DNA from: Citrus sinensis
Taxonomy: Eukaryota; Streptophyta; Magnoliopsida; Sapindales; Rutaceae
Assembly: GCF_022201045.2 (NCBI RefSeq)
Contig: NC_068563.1
Location: 29,485,001 to 29,549,000 of the forward strand
Reading direction: 5' to 3'
DNA length: 64,000 nucleotides
Shown here: piece by piece, positions 11,992 to 24,008 of the stretch
How the letters are laid out: each line of letters starts with the position of its first letter
Numbering within the stretch: position 1 is the first letter of the stretch
Made by a program: the position numbers and the translations under genes
Notes under the pieces: generated by a model
The model's input: only the letters and a program-made list of their open reading frames with translations
Databases searched by the model: none
What the model was told of the DNA's origin: nothing

Positions 11992-13926
11992 CGATGAGGG
12001 GTTTTGTGGAGAACGAGAATACTCATTTTTGCTAATTAATTAAATTCAATGAAGCGTTTTATAGGTTTTAGAATTATTTCAGTATTTCCTCTGGCAATTC
12101 TAACATTTACTTACCACGACCCAAATAATTCAATGTAATTGTGAACTTACCCTTGTTATAGTAACTATATATATGTGTCGTCACATCAATGAGACTCGAC
12201 TTTCGTTCCACCCCCCTCCCAAAAAAAAAAAAAACCAAAAAAGAAATGGCACTTGATTTTGTAGCTCCTGATTCCTGAACGATAATTGATTAAGATAACT
12301 ATATACATCATGAAACTCAACAAATAGGCCATCATCACATGCGTTTCACAAGCGATTAGCAAATTTAAGAAAAAAACGATAAAATTGCCAGCTCCAGTCT
12401 TCCAATTTGTCACTAATAATTAATTATTAATTAGTTGTATTTCCTATATAATCTTCTATGTATAGCACGGATCAATTGTGTATTTTTATTGGCTAAAGTT
12501 GTTCACAATATTTGGTACGCATTAATTGGGACCATTTTACCCATAACAATTAATTATTAAATTAACAATAATATTAGAAATCCCAACTCTCAACATCTGA
12601 ATCTCAAGTTGAACATCAATTCAATATGCTACTCATCTATTAGATAATAATTTCAAAATTTATAAAATTATTTAGCCACATTAAATGAATGAATATTATA
12701 ACAATTGGGACTTACATATTGAAATATCTAATATTACTAGCAAATTAAAGGATTAATAATGTACTCGAAGGATTCTTTGGTGAACTTCAAAAATTTTCAG
12801 CCGATAATAAGAACGGATTTATTCCAAATATAGCTATACAAAAGAGTGATCTCACTCTGACTCACTCGACCGATCATCGCCGTCCTCCCATTTTCAATCA
12901 ATTGATTTTTGTTCTTTCTTCGTAAAATTATATGTGGTTCGGCTAGTTTCTTGCCGTTTGAAGAACAAAGAAAAATTAGAATGTTGATATGTTTTCTTCA
13001 GTTATTAGTTCATTTTATATATGTATTTATCCAAATTGTTTTAATATACTTGATTATTCAAGGGCTGTGGTGCTGACAATGCTCTCCGTGTTAATTCAAA
13101 TATCCAGTAACGCGTGAACGTGCAAACCGATCGAACTGTGAATATCATCAACTCAATGGGGCCACCAGGCTCCTCTTGATTTTTCCCCATCTTCATCGAA
13201 GTGAGAAACTGAGAATTGATTGAGTTGATGATATTTTCTCCTTTCATATCATTTCATTTATAGCGTGTAGTCGGGAATTGATTAAGGACCCACTTTGATT
13301 GGCATTCTCCGTGGAAATGGTCCATTTTGATGAGCAAATCACATGCTTCCGTTCTGTTCCGTGTGATAATTTTTCCACAATCACTTAATTCCAGCAGCGA
13401 AAGGGGCCTACTAGCAAAGGACCAAGAACAGTTTTTCCAACTTAATTAATTTCTTTTAATTTGTGGTTGATCTTCACTTTCCATTTCTTTGATTATTGTT
13501 ACGGTCCAAAATCTCCAAAACTCATCACCTTATACACGACTCAAGTTGAAGAACTTTCATTATAAAAGCTTGAATATGAAATTGTCAATGCTCACTCACT
13601 ACGAACTTGCGCCCTCAACTAGATTGTACTGCTATGCTATGAGAAGATTATATTTTCGTCTCTTATAAAATTTTTCTTACCAAGCGTTAGATATCTTATA
13701 AATTTATAATGCCTTTATTTAATTTTTTTGACATTAACATTTACGAGAAAACATACTTTTAAAGAATAAATGTGAAATTATTAATTAACATACAAACTGC
13801 CAAGTAACTAGTTTTAATTTGTAAACATTTTAAATCATTATTTTATATTAATTTGTAGGTTAAAAGTTGCATACTAAGAGTTAAAATTGAGTGTGGGATA
13901 CAAGTGATTAAAAGAAAAAGAGTGCT
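11992..13926. other. Intergenic, no gene seen
   Basis: AT-rich spacer upstream of the first COPT gene. Apart from the hairpin at 13141-13235, nothing is recognisable. Confidence 0.5.
13141..13235. repeat. 17-bp perfect inverted repeat
   Basis: aatatcatcaactcaat (13141-13157) and its exact complement (13219-13235), separated by 61 bp. It could form a hairpin or be a TE relic; no target duplication was found. Confidence 0.7.
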
Positions 13927-14032
13927 GATGTTTGCCCCGGGTCAAATCCCGGGTCAAACCCCGAAACAACCCAAAACGACGTCGTTTCGTTCTAATTTTT
14001 TTTCTTTCCTCCGCTTTGAAACGACGCCGTTT
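13927..14032 (+). repeat. Left arm of inverted repeat around the H3 gene
   Basis: This arm contains cccgggtcaaatcccgggtc followed by the palindrome aaacgacgtcgttt and a T-rich tract. It matches the reverse complement of 15225-15331 with only scattered mismatches, by eye nearly nine in ten bases. No target duplication is visible outside either arm. Confidence 0.8.
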
Positions 14033-14141
14033 AGAGAATAATAAACGCAAAACAAAAGCCCTTTCTTCGAAACAACACCCATTGCCCTTCGAATGGTCCA
14101 GATTCAGAACTCGTAGAAACAAGCGCCTCGCTTCACTGTCT

Positions 14142-14149
14142 TATATAAA
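14142..14149 (+). promoter_or_regulatory. TATA box of the H3-like gene
   Basis: tatataaa about 90 bp before the ATG at 14238, a normal plant spacing for a short leader. Confidence 0.6.
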
Positions 14150-14198
14150 CAACTATCCCCTAAACTTGTCTTCCGTTGCCACGTTGCCATCACTTTAA

Positions 14199-14649
<451 letters not shown>

Positions 14650-15224
14650 ATAAAATGACGGATGTAAACATTTTAATGAGTTGTTTTTGTTGTTAGGGTT
14701 TGCTTTTGAGATGTTGATATGTAATGGGCCATTTTGGAAATCTTATGTAATGTACTGAATTTTTCTTTAGCCGTTTAGATTGTGCCTTCCAGATGCTTGT
14801 GAAAATATCTGTTGAATGTTAGAAGTCTTGTTTTAGAAAAATTGAATTATTGGGCACTTTCATTTGCTTAAGCAAGTAGTTTATGAGCTCTCTCATCGTT
14901 GAAACAAATTTTGCATATAAATAGCCCGGAAAAAAAGAAAAAAACTTCCAATTACTTCCTTCAGTATTGTTCCTTGCTGCTGCTTCTTCACCGTTAACAA
15001 CAGACTTTTTTTCTACACTTTCAACAGTTGAGCTTATAATATATTAAAACCATAGAGAAATCTTCTTTGTTCTCCTTTCTTCACCTTGAATTAAACCATG
15101 AAAGTACCGGAAAGATGTCTGAAATATCTGGTGTTCCCATTAGCGCCATGAGCTCTGCAAGCTTAAATTTAGCTCAGACCCAAGTTTAGTTCCCTTGACT
15201 CCTAATGCAAGCGTGCCAGTGCCG
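14650..15224. other. H3 downstream region, no second gene supported
   Basis: A second TATA-like tataaatag occurs near 14919, followed by a pyrimidine-rich stretch and only an 18-codon frame from 15099. There is not enough to call a gene. Confidence 0.4.
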
Positions 15225-15331
15225 AAACGTCGTCGTTTCAAAGCATATAAAAGGGAAAAAAAATTAAACGAAACGATGTCGTTTTGAGTTATTTCGGGGT
15301 TTGACCCGGGATTTGACCCGGGGCAAACATC
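15225..15331 (-). repeat. Right arm of inverted repeat around the H3 gene
   Basis: Reverse complement of the arm at 13927-14032, including the gaaacgatgtcgtttt near-palindrome and tttgacccgggatttgaccc. Together the arms bracket 1405 bp that begins and ends at matching points. Confidence 0.8.
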
Positions 15332-15764
15332 ATTTTCCAAAGAAAAAATGATTGAAGGAAGAGAGAACTATTTTTCATCATTTCGAGTTGTGATATTTGA
15401 TCTCTTCAAATTATCTTATTAGTTTTCATTTCTCAATTAACCCATAAAATTTTTATAAAATAATTTCATATAATTTCTTCAATATTCTTATTTATCATTT
15501 TTACTTTCTTTTTAACTCTCGTCATTTAAAACTCCAAAAGTAATCTAATCCAAACAACGGGTTTGATTTTTCTTCAATGTGTTGCTGACTTGTGTGAAAT
15601 TAGATCTCGCCTTGTTGATGGTGATGAAATTACCGGGGCAAGATGCATGATTTTGCCCGGCAGTTGAGATGGACGATAGAGCAATACATGAAATTTCTCT
15701 AGAAATTTGTCTTTTGATAAAAGTTCAAATTCTCATTAACGTATAAAGATTAATTGCTTATTAG

Positions 15765-16308
15765 CAGGGACGGATGTAGCATGTGACCAGTGGGGCCAGC
15801 CCCCATTGGCCAAAAAAAATTTTAAAATTAAAAAATATATATTTTAGTTTTCTAATTAGCCCCCATCAAAATTTTATTAAAATAATCACTATAAATTATA
15901 AACCCCCATAAATTTTAAAATTTAACTTTTAAGAATTATAAAAACTTATATTTTAATTAAAAATAATGATAGCCCACCACTCAAAATATTTTCTATTCTC
16001 AAAAATAGGATTAATTCTTCTAGTCTCTATAATAACACTAGAGTGAATGTTTTCAGTAATGAAACTCATGAAGAATTATCTTTGGAATCAGATGGGATAA
16101 ATGATAGTTTAGTTATTTGTATAGGAAACAATAAATTTAATAATATTGATAATGAGTCTATTGCATAACATTTTTAAAATACGAAAATGCGTAGAGAATA
16201 ATTATAAATGTATTAGCAAATATTTTATATATTCAAAATTTTAGTTTTTCATATTTTATTATTATCTAATTTAGCCCCCGGTAAATTATTTTTCTAAATC
16301 CGCCACTG
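15765..16308 (+). mobile_element. Truncated hAT transposon with transposase C-terminal relic
   Basis: Ends CAGGGACGGAT and ATCCGCCACTG form imperfect hAT-style TIRs. Flanks ttattag (15758-15764) and ttatcag (16309-16315) look like a decayed target duplication. Near 16035-16190 a broken frame recalls the HAT dimerisation tail of plant TTF-type hAT transposases: VFSVMKLMKNYL, then NIDNES. Stops and frame changes interrupt it, so it is a non-autonomous deletion derivative. A plain DNA transposon, no longer coding. Confidence 0.65.
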
Positions 16309-16474
16309 TTATCAGGTGCAATGTGCAAAACAAAAAACAACAAATAATGTTTCAACTAATTAAAGTTGTCATGCTCGTGAATTGGGTTAAAAAAAGTGCT
16401 GCATGTCTTTTCATTCAGGAAGAAATGGAAAAATCCCTGTAACTATTATAGAAGCTTACACAACCCTTTTTCTA

Positions 16475-16890
16475 TCACCCAATGGACTCCAAACTCTTCT
16501 TATAAACCCTAGCTCTCTTGATTAGGATGGCATTGAGTTTGCGTGCAAGTTCCTGGGATCTGATATTGCACTCGAGATTCTCGCGTGCCAGCACACGCTC
16601 CTCTGAGTTCTTGACTTCTTGATGTGGTGCGTCAAGTAATTGGAAGGAGTAATGATACAGCCACAAACTCTTGTACAAACTTATTTTGTACAAACTGACA
16701 TGGCATTAATTGATTGGTTGAATGAAAATATAAATTAATAAAAACAAATCATGTGGGCCAAGTGATATTTAATTCAACTAATCTTATCATGCCACATCAG
16801 TTTGTACAAAATAAGTTTGTACAAGAGTTTGTGGCTGTATCATTACTCAATTGGAAGCCTACCTCGCTATCGAGCTCATTTCTTCTTCTT
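16475..16890 (-). pseudogene. Coding fragment of unknown origin, split by a MITE
   Basis: On the minus strand, 16640-16475 reads LLDAPHQEVKNSEERVLARE and on to KRARVYKKSLESIG before a stop. With the MITE and its target duplication set aside, the frame continues upstream (16890-16849) as NELDSEVGFQ. The stretch is charged and probably helical. I do not recognise the parent gene, see no start or splice sites, and regard it as a relic or terminal exon of an unrecognised gene. Confidence 0.35.
16647..16848. mobile_element. Mutator-type MITE, 202 bp, near-perfect TIRs
   Basis: Both ends read GAGTAATGATACAGCCACAA inward and remain identical for about 50 bp. An exact 9-bp duplication aattggaag flanks it (16638-16646 and 16849-16857). 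Long TIRs with a 9-bp duplication point to the MULE superfamily. The near-identical arms mean a young insertion. The interior is only about 90 bp and noncoding. Confidence 0.88.
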
Positions 16891-17570
16891 CTTTTTTTTT
16901 TTTTAAGTGTTAGCATTCACTTATTCATTATCCTTTTTAGTAACAGTAATTGTAATTAAATTTATTAATAGGGGTTATTGAAAAAAAAAATGAGAGTTCA
17001 AATATAATTGTTCTTCTATTAATTAAGTGCAAGAATTTCATTAGAACTGCAGTGATTTAGCATTTGATTATAATGGAGTTCACAAATGGAATGTGAGGTG
17101 AGAGAGAGGATTCTTAAGATTTTCCGAAGAAATGAATTTTTATAATTTGGTAGTTAATAAATAGAAAAAAAAGTAAATCTTGATTATTTAAACTAAAAAT
17201 TTACAAATGTCAAGATTGGACAGATAAGGTAATTTTAACTCAAAGAGAGAATCCTAATTAATATGTAGGGGACACTTTGAAAATTAACCAGCTAATTTTT
17301 TAAAGAAAATTAAGACTTATGAACGAAATGCCATCATAGTTTGCCGTCGTGATTTTTTTCATAAGATTGCCCGAGGCCACACGGCTATCAAAAAATCTCA
17401 TGACTAACTAACAATTAATGGGGGATAGAAATAGATTATACCACATACACATATAGCCAACATTAACGAAAACGACTCTTACCTTTTTACAGAATGATTT
17501 TTCTTTTTAAACAACAAAAAAAGTATGAAGTGAAGAGTAAGTAAAAAGCACATAAACAAAAGACAATTGA

Positions 17571-17588
17571 ACACACACACACACACAC
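17571..17588. repeat. (AC)n microsatellite
   Basis: Nine AC units in the spacer downstream of COPT array member 2. Confidence 0.85.
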
Positions 17589-17840
17589 GTTATCGTTTTT
17601 TCGTCCACAGTAGATATATATTTAGCAAATTTGCACAATGTAATGCATCTTTTTCTGAAGTTATTTTGTCGACATTGTATGTAATTAAGTTTCTGAATAT
17701 CTAATAAACTAATAAATACACAAAATTCGCACCCACAATACCATTAAAAAATTCAATAATTTCACATTTATTTTCTAGGGGTGGAAAGCTACAAAATTAA
17801 GGCAAATTGAATGACAAAATTGCAACCATCAATTGATGAT

Positions 17841-18287
17841 TCAACAACTCATGGGAGAAAGATCATTGGTTTTTGGAGGAGGAGCTGATTTATGAAAAAC
17901 CCTACTGCCAAACAGCAAAAACCCTAAAGAATGGCCGGCAACAGCCGCAAGAAAAACACCGACATTAAACGACATGAGTGCAAGCATCACCAGATTGGCA
18001 AGTCCAACCCTGATTGTATGCATGAAAGTTTGAATGATTCCCGCTGCGACATTGCCCGTGCCCGTTTTGATCAGACGGCTATGAGACAGCCACTCAACAA
18101 GGATTCCCATTGCAAAGACAAAAACTAAGGCTAATGCATACATGCCGGTGCTCGTGCCGGGCCAACCTTTGAAGAGAACTAGGGCGTTTTTGCCCCAAAA
18201 AAAAGTCATGTGCATCATCATTTTGTGGCGGGGCATCGTCGGTGGCGGCGCCATGCCACCCATCTCATGTTTGTGAGTGTCGTTCAT
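17841..18287 (-). CDS. COPT: COPT/Ctr copper transporter, array member 2 (148 aa)
   Basis: Single-exon Ctr-family Cu(I) transporter. N terminus MNDTHKHEMGG then PRHKMMMHMTFFWGKN supplies Met/His copper ligands. TM1 is about MYALALVFVFAMGILVEWL. TM2 contains MLALM, the MxxxM filter. TM3 contains GHSLG, the GxxxG motif. It ends PMSC, a Cys terminus typical of COPT1-like proteins. The first ATG of the frame is used and fits the family. The upstream region resembles that of array member 1 and has three GTAC cores. Confidence 0.95.
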   Translation of the reverse strand: MNDTHKHEMGGMAPPPTMPRHKMMMHMTFFWGKNALVLFKGWPGTSTGMYALALVFVFAMGILVEWLSHSRLIKTGTGNVAAGIIQTFMHTIRVGLANLVMLALMSFNVGVFLAAVAGHSLGFLLFGSRVFHKSAPPPKTNDLSPMSC

Positions 18288-18406
18288 GGCGGACTGGAGG
18301 CTATATAATTAATTAGATACCAATTAAGATTGTGGAAATGAGTGAGAGGTTTTTGTTGATGATAAGGACTGAGGATTTTGGGGTTTTGTAGAGAAGTAAA
18401 ATGATA

Positions 18407-18453
18407 GTACAAAGTTGTTTGTGTACGATGCACTAAGTAGTTTTGCGGAGTAC
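18407..18453 (-). promoter_or_regulatory. Copper-response GTAC triplet
   Basis: GTAC at 18407-18410, 18423-18426 and 18450-18453, 120-166 bp upstream of the COPT start. The first is in atgatagtac, the same context as at array member 1. Confidence 0.6.
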
Positions 18454-20904
18454 AAAATACTAATTTCAGTTAATTAGTTCAACTCAAAGAAACCCTTTTA
18501 TTAGTAGGCTTTAATTAGATTTATTTCACTATTTACTTGACAATATCCTAACTTTTATTTACCATATCTTACCTCGAATTTATTCGAATTTTAATGTTTA
18601 TGGCTTTATGCACTAACGATTAAAACCCCCAAAAAAAATTAATAATAATAATAAAAAGAAAAATTGATTTGTAAACTTTGCGGTTAAAATAACCTCTCAA
18701 ACGCACTTGATTCATTCAAATAATTCAAAACAATTGCTAGATTTAACTCTTGCAATTTCATTGTTTATGTCACTTTAAAATGATTCCTTGAAATCTAATT
18801 AAATGTAGTTGCATTCTGGAAAATAAACGTAAATATTTGTTTAGTTCTATATTTTAGTATTTATTTAGTCTATATTTATTAAAAATTATTTTCTTAGCAT
18901 TTACAATAATACTCATGCAATAATCTTGGGCACATTAATGAAAAGAAAAAAGTCAATTTATCAAACTAACCCTTAAAAGTAAAATAATAACAAAAAAAAT
19001 TTGCATTAGTTTTGATTTTACTTTTAGGATTAATATGATAAAATTACTTTAAGGATTAATTTGATAAAATTAACTTTTTTTTCTGCATTAATATTTCCAA
19101 AAGTGTTGTAAAGGTATTAATTATTATAAAAATAAAGAAAAAGTAAGGGTATGACTATGAGGCTATGTTTGGGAGAAAGGATTATGTGTAGGTTGAATTA
19201 ATTTTGGGATTAATTATTTATCTTATGTTTGGCAAGCTCCACTTTGGATAAGAATATGGGACTAAATGTAAATTTAATCCTAAGATCATGGGATTAGTAA
19301 TCCCAATTGAAACATGGGTTTAGTTAGGATTAACTTTTAAAAACAATTGTCTATTTAATTAATTATTACTTGAATATCTAATGTAGCATTTAATTTAATA
19401 ATCACTATATTAAAATTAATCATGAAAATTAATAATACCAATAATTGGTTGCTTGTATATTATTTGCTAACTTTTTGATAAAATAAAATATATTTAAAAT
19501 ATCTAATAAAAATTAAATTAAATATTTAAATAATTTTTAATGTAATTTAATTTAACTAATTTATATTTTCTGTACACTCTCGAGTTATAAAATTAGAAAT
19601 TGATAGTGTAGATAGCTGTGTAGTTACCATACAGTTTGAATTTTATAACATGAAGATTGTAGGATTGCTATGACTTATACTATACGGCTTAAATGGTACA
19701 ATTGGCAGGTGGCATTATTTATTGATTTTATCGAAGTCATGAGAGTTGCTTGTCAATGAAATATGGTCCTTTCATTTTAAGCCTAAGAGAGTTATGAAGG
19801 ACCCCACTTGAAGTTGCATTTTATAGTTGAATTGTCCATTTGGAGGACCAAAATTATCAGCCGCTTGTGCGTGATGATATTTTTTCCACGATCACATAAT
19901 TCCTCACAAGGAAAAGGGCCAAAGAAGACCTGGGCTAAAGAAGACAACAAGAAAAGAAGAAAAAAAAAAAGTGAAGACAAAGAATACAGTAAATACGATT
20001 TTGTTTCCAACTTTCTTTTGGTCTATCTTTTTCTTCACACTTGTTTGATTTTTGTGGTCCAAAATCTCTAAAACCCATCATCACAAGTTGAAGAACTTGG
20101 CTGGAAATATCTTCATTTTAAACCTCATGATCTCAGTTTTTACTTGAGTGATAAAAATACGCCTGTAAATAGTATATAATGAGAATATATGTAAGAATTA
20201 AAAAAAAAATCTCGATCAAACACCCAAAAAATAAAATAAAATAATACTTCAAAACACAGTTAAGTTAAAGAATCCTCCTAATTCGAAATCTAATTTTGAA
20301 AATTAAGGCAAATGAGAACACCAGAACATTTTAGCTTTGGTGACTTGGAAAAGTAAAAGTCTTAGTGGTCCTGGTGTGGCTACAATTTCCAACTTGAAAC
20401 ACAACAAAAGCTTTCATCAATAACCAGCGTCTGGTATTGACAACAACATAGCACCCTTCACCGTTAAAGCTAGTTCATCGGTTGATTTTTTAAAGCAAGG
20501 ACTCGAATAAAAGTGAATGTATCATCCTAATTTGCATTTAGTATTGATAGATGGAAATACGGTTGACCACACAAAAAGGAATCTGAAAAACCCACGAAGA
20601 AAAAAAGAACATAAGCAAAAGGCAATTGAAAAAATAACCAAATAAAATCCCTCTTGGAATCTCTTCCGCATTAACCATGTTTGCATCATATGCAATTAAA
20701 TTTCTCAAATCCAGAAACTGAAAATCAATAAAAACTGCAAAATATTTCTCAATATTTCTCACCCACAATACCATTTCTTCATATTCAGTTTCTACAGATA
20801 GTTTCAGAGAGAAGAAAGAAAGAAAGAAATTAAGAGTTACAAGATAAACTACAAAGCCAAACTCAAGAACATACTTAACTCTTAGTAATCAGCTATTAAT
20901 TATA
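18454..20904. other. Intergenic, no gene seen
   Basis: AT-rich spacer. Around 19140-19340 the sequence has a MITE-like look (ctatgtttgg), but no inverted partner was found. 19800-20110 resembles 13260-13560 in several short blocks, consistent with ancestral tandem duplication of the COPT unit. Confidence 0.45.
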
Positions 20905-21375
20905 TCAACAACTCATGGGAGGAAGATCAGAGGTTTTTGGAGGGGGTGATGATTTATTAAAAACCCTGCTGCCAAAAATAAAGAATCCAAAAGTATGACC
21001 AGCAACAGCCACCAAAAACACACCTCCATTAAAGGACATAATAGCAAGCATCACCAAGAAAGCAAGCCCAACCCTGATTGCATGTAAAAGAGTCTGAATC
21101 AAACCAGCAGCCACATGATTTGCATCAGGCTTCATCAATTTGCAGTGAGAGAGCCACTCAACCAACACAGCCAACACAAACACAACAATCAAAGCTAAGG
21201 CATACATTCCTGAGCTTGTTCCAGGCCAGCCTGAGAAGAGAATTTCAGAGTTCTTGCCCCAGAAAAACGTCATGTGCATCATGTTGTGATGATGCATCAT
21301 CGTCCCTGTGTTATTGGTGTTGTTCATTGACATGGGCGGTGACATGCTTCCATGATCATGATGCATGCCATCCAT
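20905..21375 (-). CDS. COPT: COPT/Ctr copper transporter, array member 3 (156 aa)
   Basis: Single-exon Ctr copper transporter with the richest metal-binding N terminus here: MDGMHHDHGSM, then MMHHHNMMHMTFFWG. TM1 is about MYALALIVVFVLAVLVEWL. TM2 has MLAIM (MxxxM). TM3 has GHTFG (GxxxG). C terminus PPMSC. It is the closest relative of the broken copy at 23.6 kb, including the flanking leader with its CTTT repeat. Two GTAC cores lie upstream. Confidence 0.95.
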   Translation of the reverse strand: MDGMHHDHGSMSPPMSMNNTNNTGTMMHHHNMMHMTFFWGKNSEILFSGWPGTSSGMYALALIVVFVLAVLVEWLSHCKLMKPDANHVAAGLIQTLLHAIRVGLAFLVMLAIMSFNGGVFLVAVAGHTFGFFIFGSRVFNKSSPPPKTSDLPPMSC

Positions 21376-21534
21376 GGCTTTGCTAATGTTTGCTGATCTC
21401 TCTTGGGAGTCTTTTATTGAAAGTTTCTTTCTTTCTTTCTTTCTTTCGGTGCTTTGAGGTAATGAGAGACGGTAGGTTTCATATTTATTTCTGTTATAAG
21501 TATGACTGTTTCAGCGATTAATGAGAGATTGATA

Positions 21535-21562
21535 GTACATCGGGACTTGTAATTTTCTGTAC
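21535..21562 (-). promoter_or_regulatory. Copper-response GTAC pair
   Basis: GTAC at 21535-21538 (in ttgatagtac) and 21559-21562, 160-187 bp upstream of the COPT start. Confidence 0.6.
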
Positions 21563-23149
21563 TGCACAAAGCTAAATGGAGTTATGGCCACAATAACGTG
21601 CAATATTTGAAATAGACGGCCGCGTTTTATTAATTTTTATGGACATTGAGATACTCTAAATTCTTTTATATACATGTATAGAATTCATTAATAGAAGAGA
21701 GTATAGGGTTCGAAACTCAATCTTATGGATGAGGATGAAATTAAATTAATGTTTGGTTAATTGATACTAAAAATAAATAAAAGTAATTACATAGAGTTCA
21801 AGGCATCATTTGAAATTACCGTTGAAACGTTAAAAATAATTTATTTATTTTTTATTAAAAAAATGAGTAAATTTTTAAAGTTTGATATTATTATAAAGTT
21901 ATTTATGTAAGTTGATGTTATTTTTTGAAGACAATAAGACATATATAAGCGTTTGGGTATCTTATATTGTTAGTATTAGATGCTATAATATAAATCATAA
22001 CGGTAGAATATCATATTACCACAGTAATCCCAAACTGAGGCTAAATATTAATTTTTAATATATATGTAAACAATCGGGATTTACTATTTATTTTAAAATG
22101 TATATTGTCCATTGAGACAAATTTTGGTGCTTGCGTCTCTTTTTCTCAAGGAAAATTTATTTGAGGGTTGGATAAGAATTAAGAGAGTAATTGAATTATT
22201 TCTAAAAAAAAAGAGAGAGTAATTGAATTATAAATTTGTACTTTCTTAATGTACAAATTTGATAGTACAGACTAACCGTACTTATCTGATATTAGAGGTT
22301 GAAATTTTTTTGGTGAAATGTGAGGGGTTAAAATGTGTAGAATATAATATTTGAAAGATCAACGTTTAAAAAATAGTACTTGATATGTCAAATCTGTAGA
22401 TGCAATAGTTTTAAGGGATTCAAAATGAGGAGTTAAAAAAAAAGAAAAAAAAAAGAGTCTCTCTTAACCTGAATTTAGCTAGAAAATGAAACGACACCAA
22501 TTATTGATACGATTTTCACAAAACTAAATAGATGTTAAGATTATGATTAGCAAATGCAAAGATGCATTTTAGTCCTGTCTAATAGCAAAGTTTTCACATT
22601 CAATTGAGTGTAATACATATAACAACGGAAGCTTTCATTAATAAGTTGTGTGTGGTGTAGCCGTGTAGGCAACAAACACACAGCACCATTCACCATTAAA
22701 TCTAATTTACTTAGTTGATTTCCCCCCCCCCCCCCCCCCCCCCCCCCACCAAAAAAAAAGGCTTGAATTACGCTTTCTGTCTTTTTTTTTTTTTTTGGGT
22801 TTATAGATATAATGAGTTCCATTATTGGTGCTATTGAAAAGTGGGAAAATAATCATAATTCTTATAACATTAATATTCCTTCTTTCAATATCGCAATTAC
22901 GTCCTTCTCTTTATAGGTAAGGACATTTTTGAAATTACACCTTTTAAGATATTAGTTAAATTAATGTTTGTAATAGGGAAGTTTTATCCACCTCAGATCA
23001 GAAAATAGGCGCCAATCTCCTTTCATTTTCACACTAAATGGTGTATGTTGATTCTGATATGGGGAATTAACAATTTCGCAAAATGAAAACCCTCTTGCAA
23101 TCTCAGGCCTATAGCCATGTTTGCACCATATGCAATCAAATTGCTGAAA
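21563..23149. other. Intergenic, no gene seen
   Basis: AT-rich. 22139-22540 resembles 25878-26230 and 35540-35890 (shared blocks such as gatgtacaaatttgatac), a trace of older duplication of COPT units. A run of 26 C at 22722-22747 is listed separately. Confidence 0.5.
22722..22747. repeat. Homopolymer run, 26 C
   Basis: Uninterrupted C tract in an AT-rich spacer. Length is likely variable or poorly resolved in assembly. Confidence 0.9.
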
Positions 23150-23162
23150 TCTAGTAAACTAA

Positions 23163-23382
23163 TATTTTTTTTGGTTTTTGACTACGAGGTATCCTGGAGA
23201 TGGCTTCAATTGTGGGAGGCACTTTTAAACCCGTACCACAATCCAGACTAGAAGTTCCCGCTCGAACCGAGAGGCACATATTCTCCCAACAAAGACGACT
23301 TCCCTGCGACTCGAACTGGGGAGCAAACACAGTCAAGCCACTTAAAGGGACTCCATTACCAGTGGAAACAACACTTTGTTGG
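23163..23382 (-). mobile_element. tRNA-derived SINE, ~220 bp
   Basis: Flanked by an exact 13-bp direct repeat tctagtaaactaa (23150-23162 and 23383-23395). On the minus strand it has a Pol III B-box-like CAGTTCGAGTC, a second GGTTCGAGC, and an A-rich tail next to the left repeat. The matching place near COPT array member 3 (about 20.7 kb) lacks it. Target repeats plus A-tail show retroposition; family not identified. Confidence 0.8.
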
Positions 23383-23554
23383 TCTAGTAAACTAAATATT
23401 AATAAACTGAAATTTCTCCCCCAAAATACGGTTCTTCATAATCAATGTTTGGTTTTTTACAGAGTGTTTCAGAGAGAAGAAAGAAAGAAAGAGTTACAAG
23501 ATAAACTACAAATTAAGCCCAATCCAAGAACATACTACAATAAATTATGTATGT

Positions 23555-24008
23555 CAACAACTCAATTAAGGAAGACCACAGGTTTTTGGAGGGGGTGATG
23601 ATTTATTAAAAAACCTGCTACCAAAACTCGAGAACCCAAAAGTATGACCAGCAACAGCCACCAAAAACACACTGCATTAAAGGACATGATAGCAAGCATC
23701 ACGAAGAAAGCAAGACCAACCCTGATTGCATGCAGAAGAGTCTGAATCAAACCAGCGGTTGCATGATTTGCACCAGGCTTCATCAATTTGCAATGAGAGA
23801 GCCGCTCAACCAACACAGCCAACACAAACACAAGTATCAAAGCTAACACATACATTCCTGGGCTTGTTCCAGGCCAGCCTGAGAAGAGAATTTCAGAATT
23901 CTTCCCCCAGAAAAACGTCATGTGCGTCATCGTGTTGTGATGGTGCATCATCGTCCCTCTGTTGTTGGGAGGTGGCATGCTCCCACGATCATGATGCATG
24001 CCATCCAT
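23555..24008 (-). pseudogene. Broken COPT copper transporter copy
   Basis: Begins MDGMHHDRGSMPP and stays in frame through TM1 and the MLAIM (MxxxM) motif of TM2. One missing base at about 23671 then shifts the frame, so the GxxxG helix is lost. In the original frame the end would also stop early at GLP, without the terminal MSC of its paralogue. Among intact residues there are drifts such as VERL for VEWL. Closest to array member 3. No GTAC occurs in the 300 bp upstream, unlike all intact members, so promoter control is gone as well. Confidence 0.88.

Noticed and set aside
19140-19340. MITE-like sequence beginning ctatgtttgg
   Set aside because: I could not find the inverted partner or a target duplication.
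22547-22822. 91-codon frame with a poly-Gly stretch
   Set aside because: The Gly run is only the 26-C homopolymer; nothing else supports a gene.
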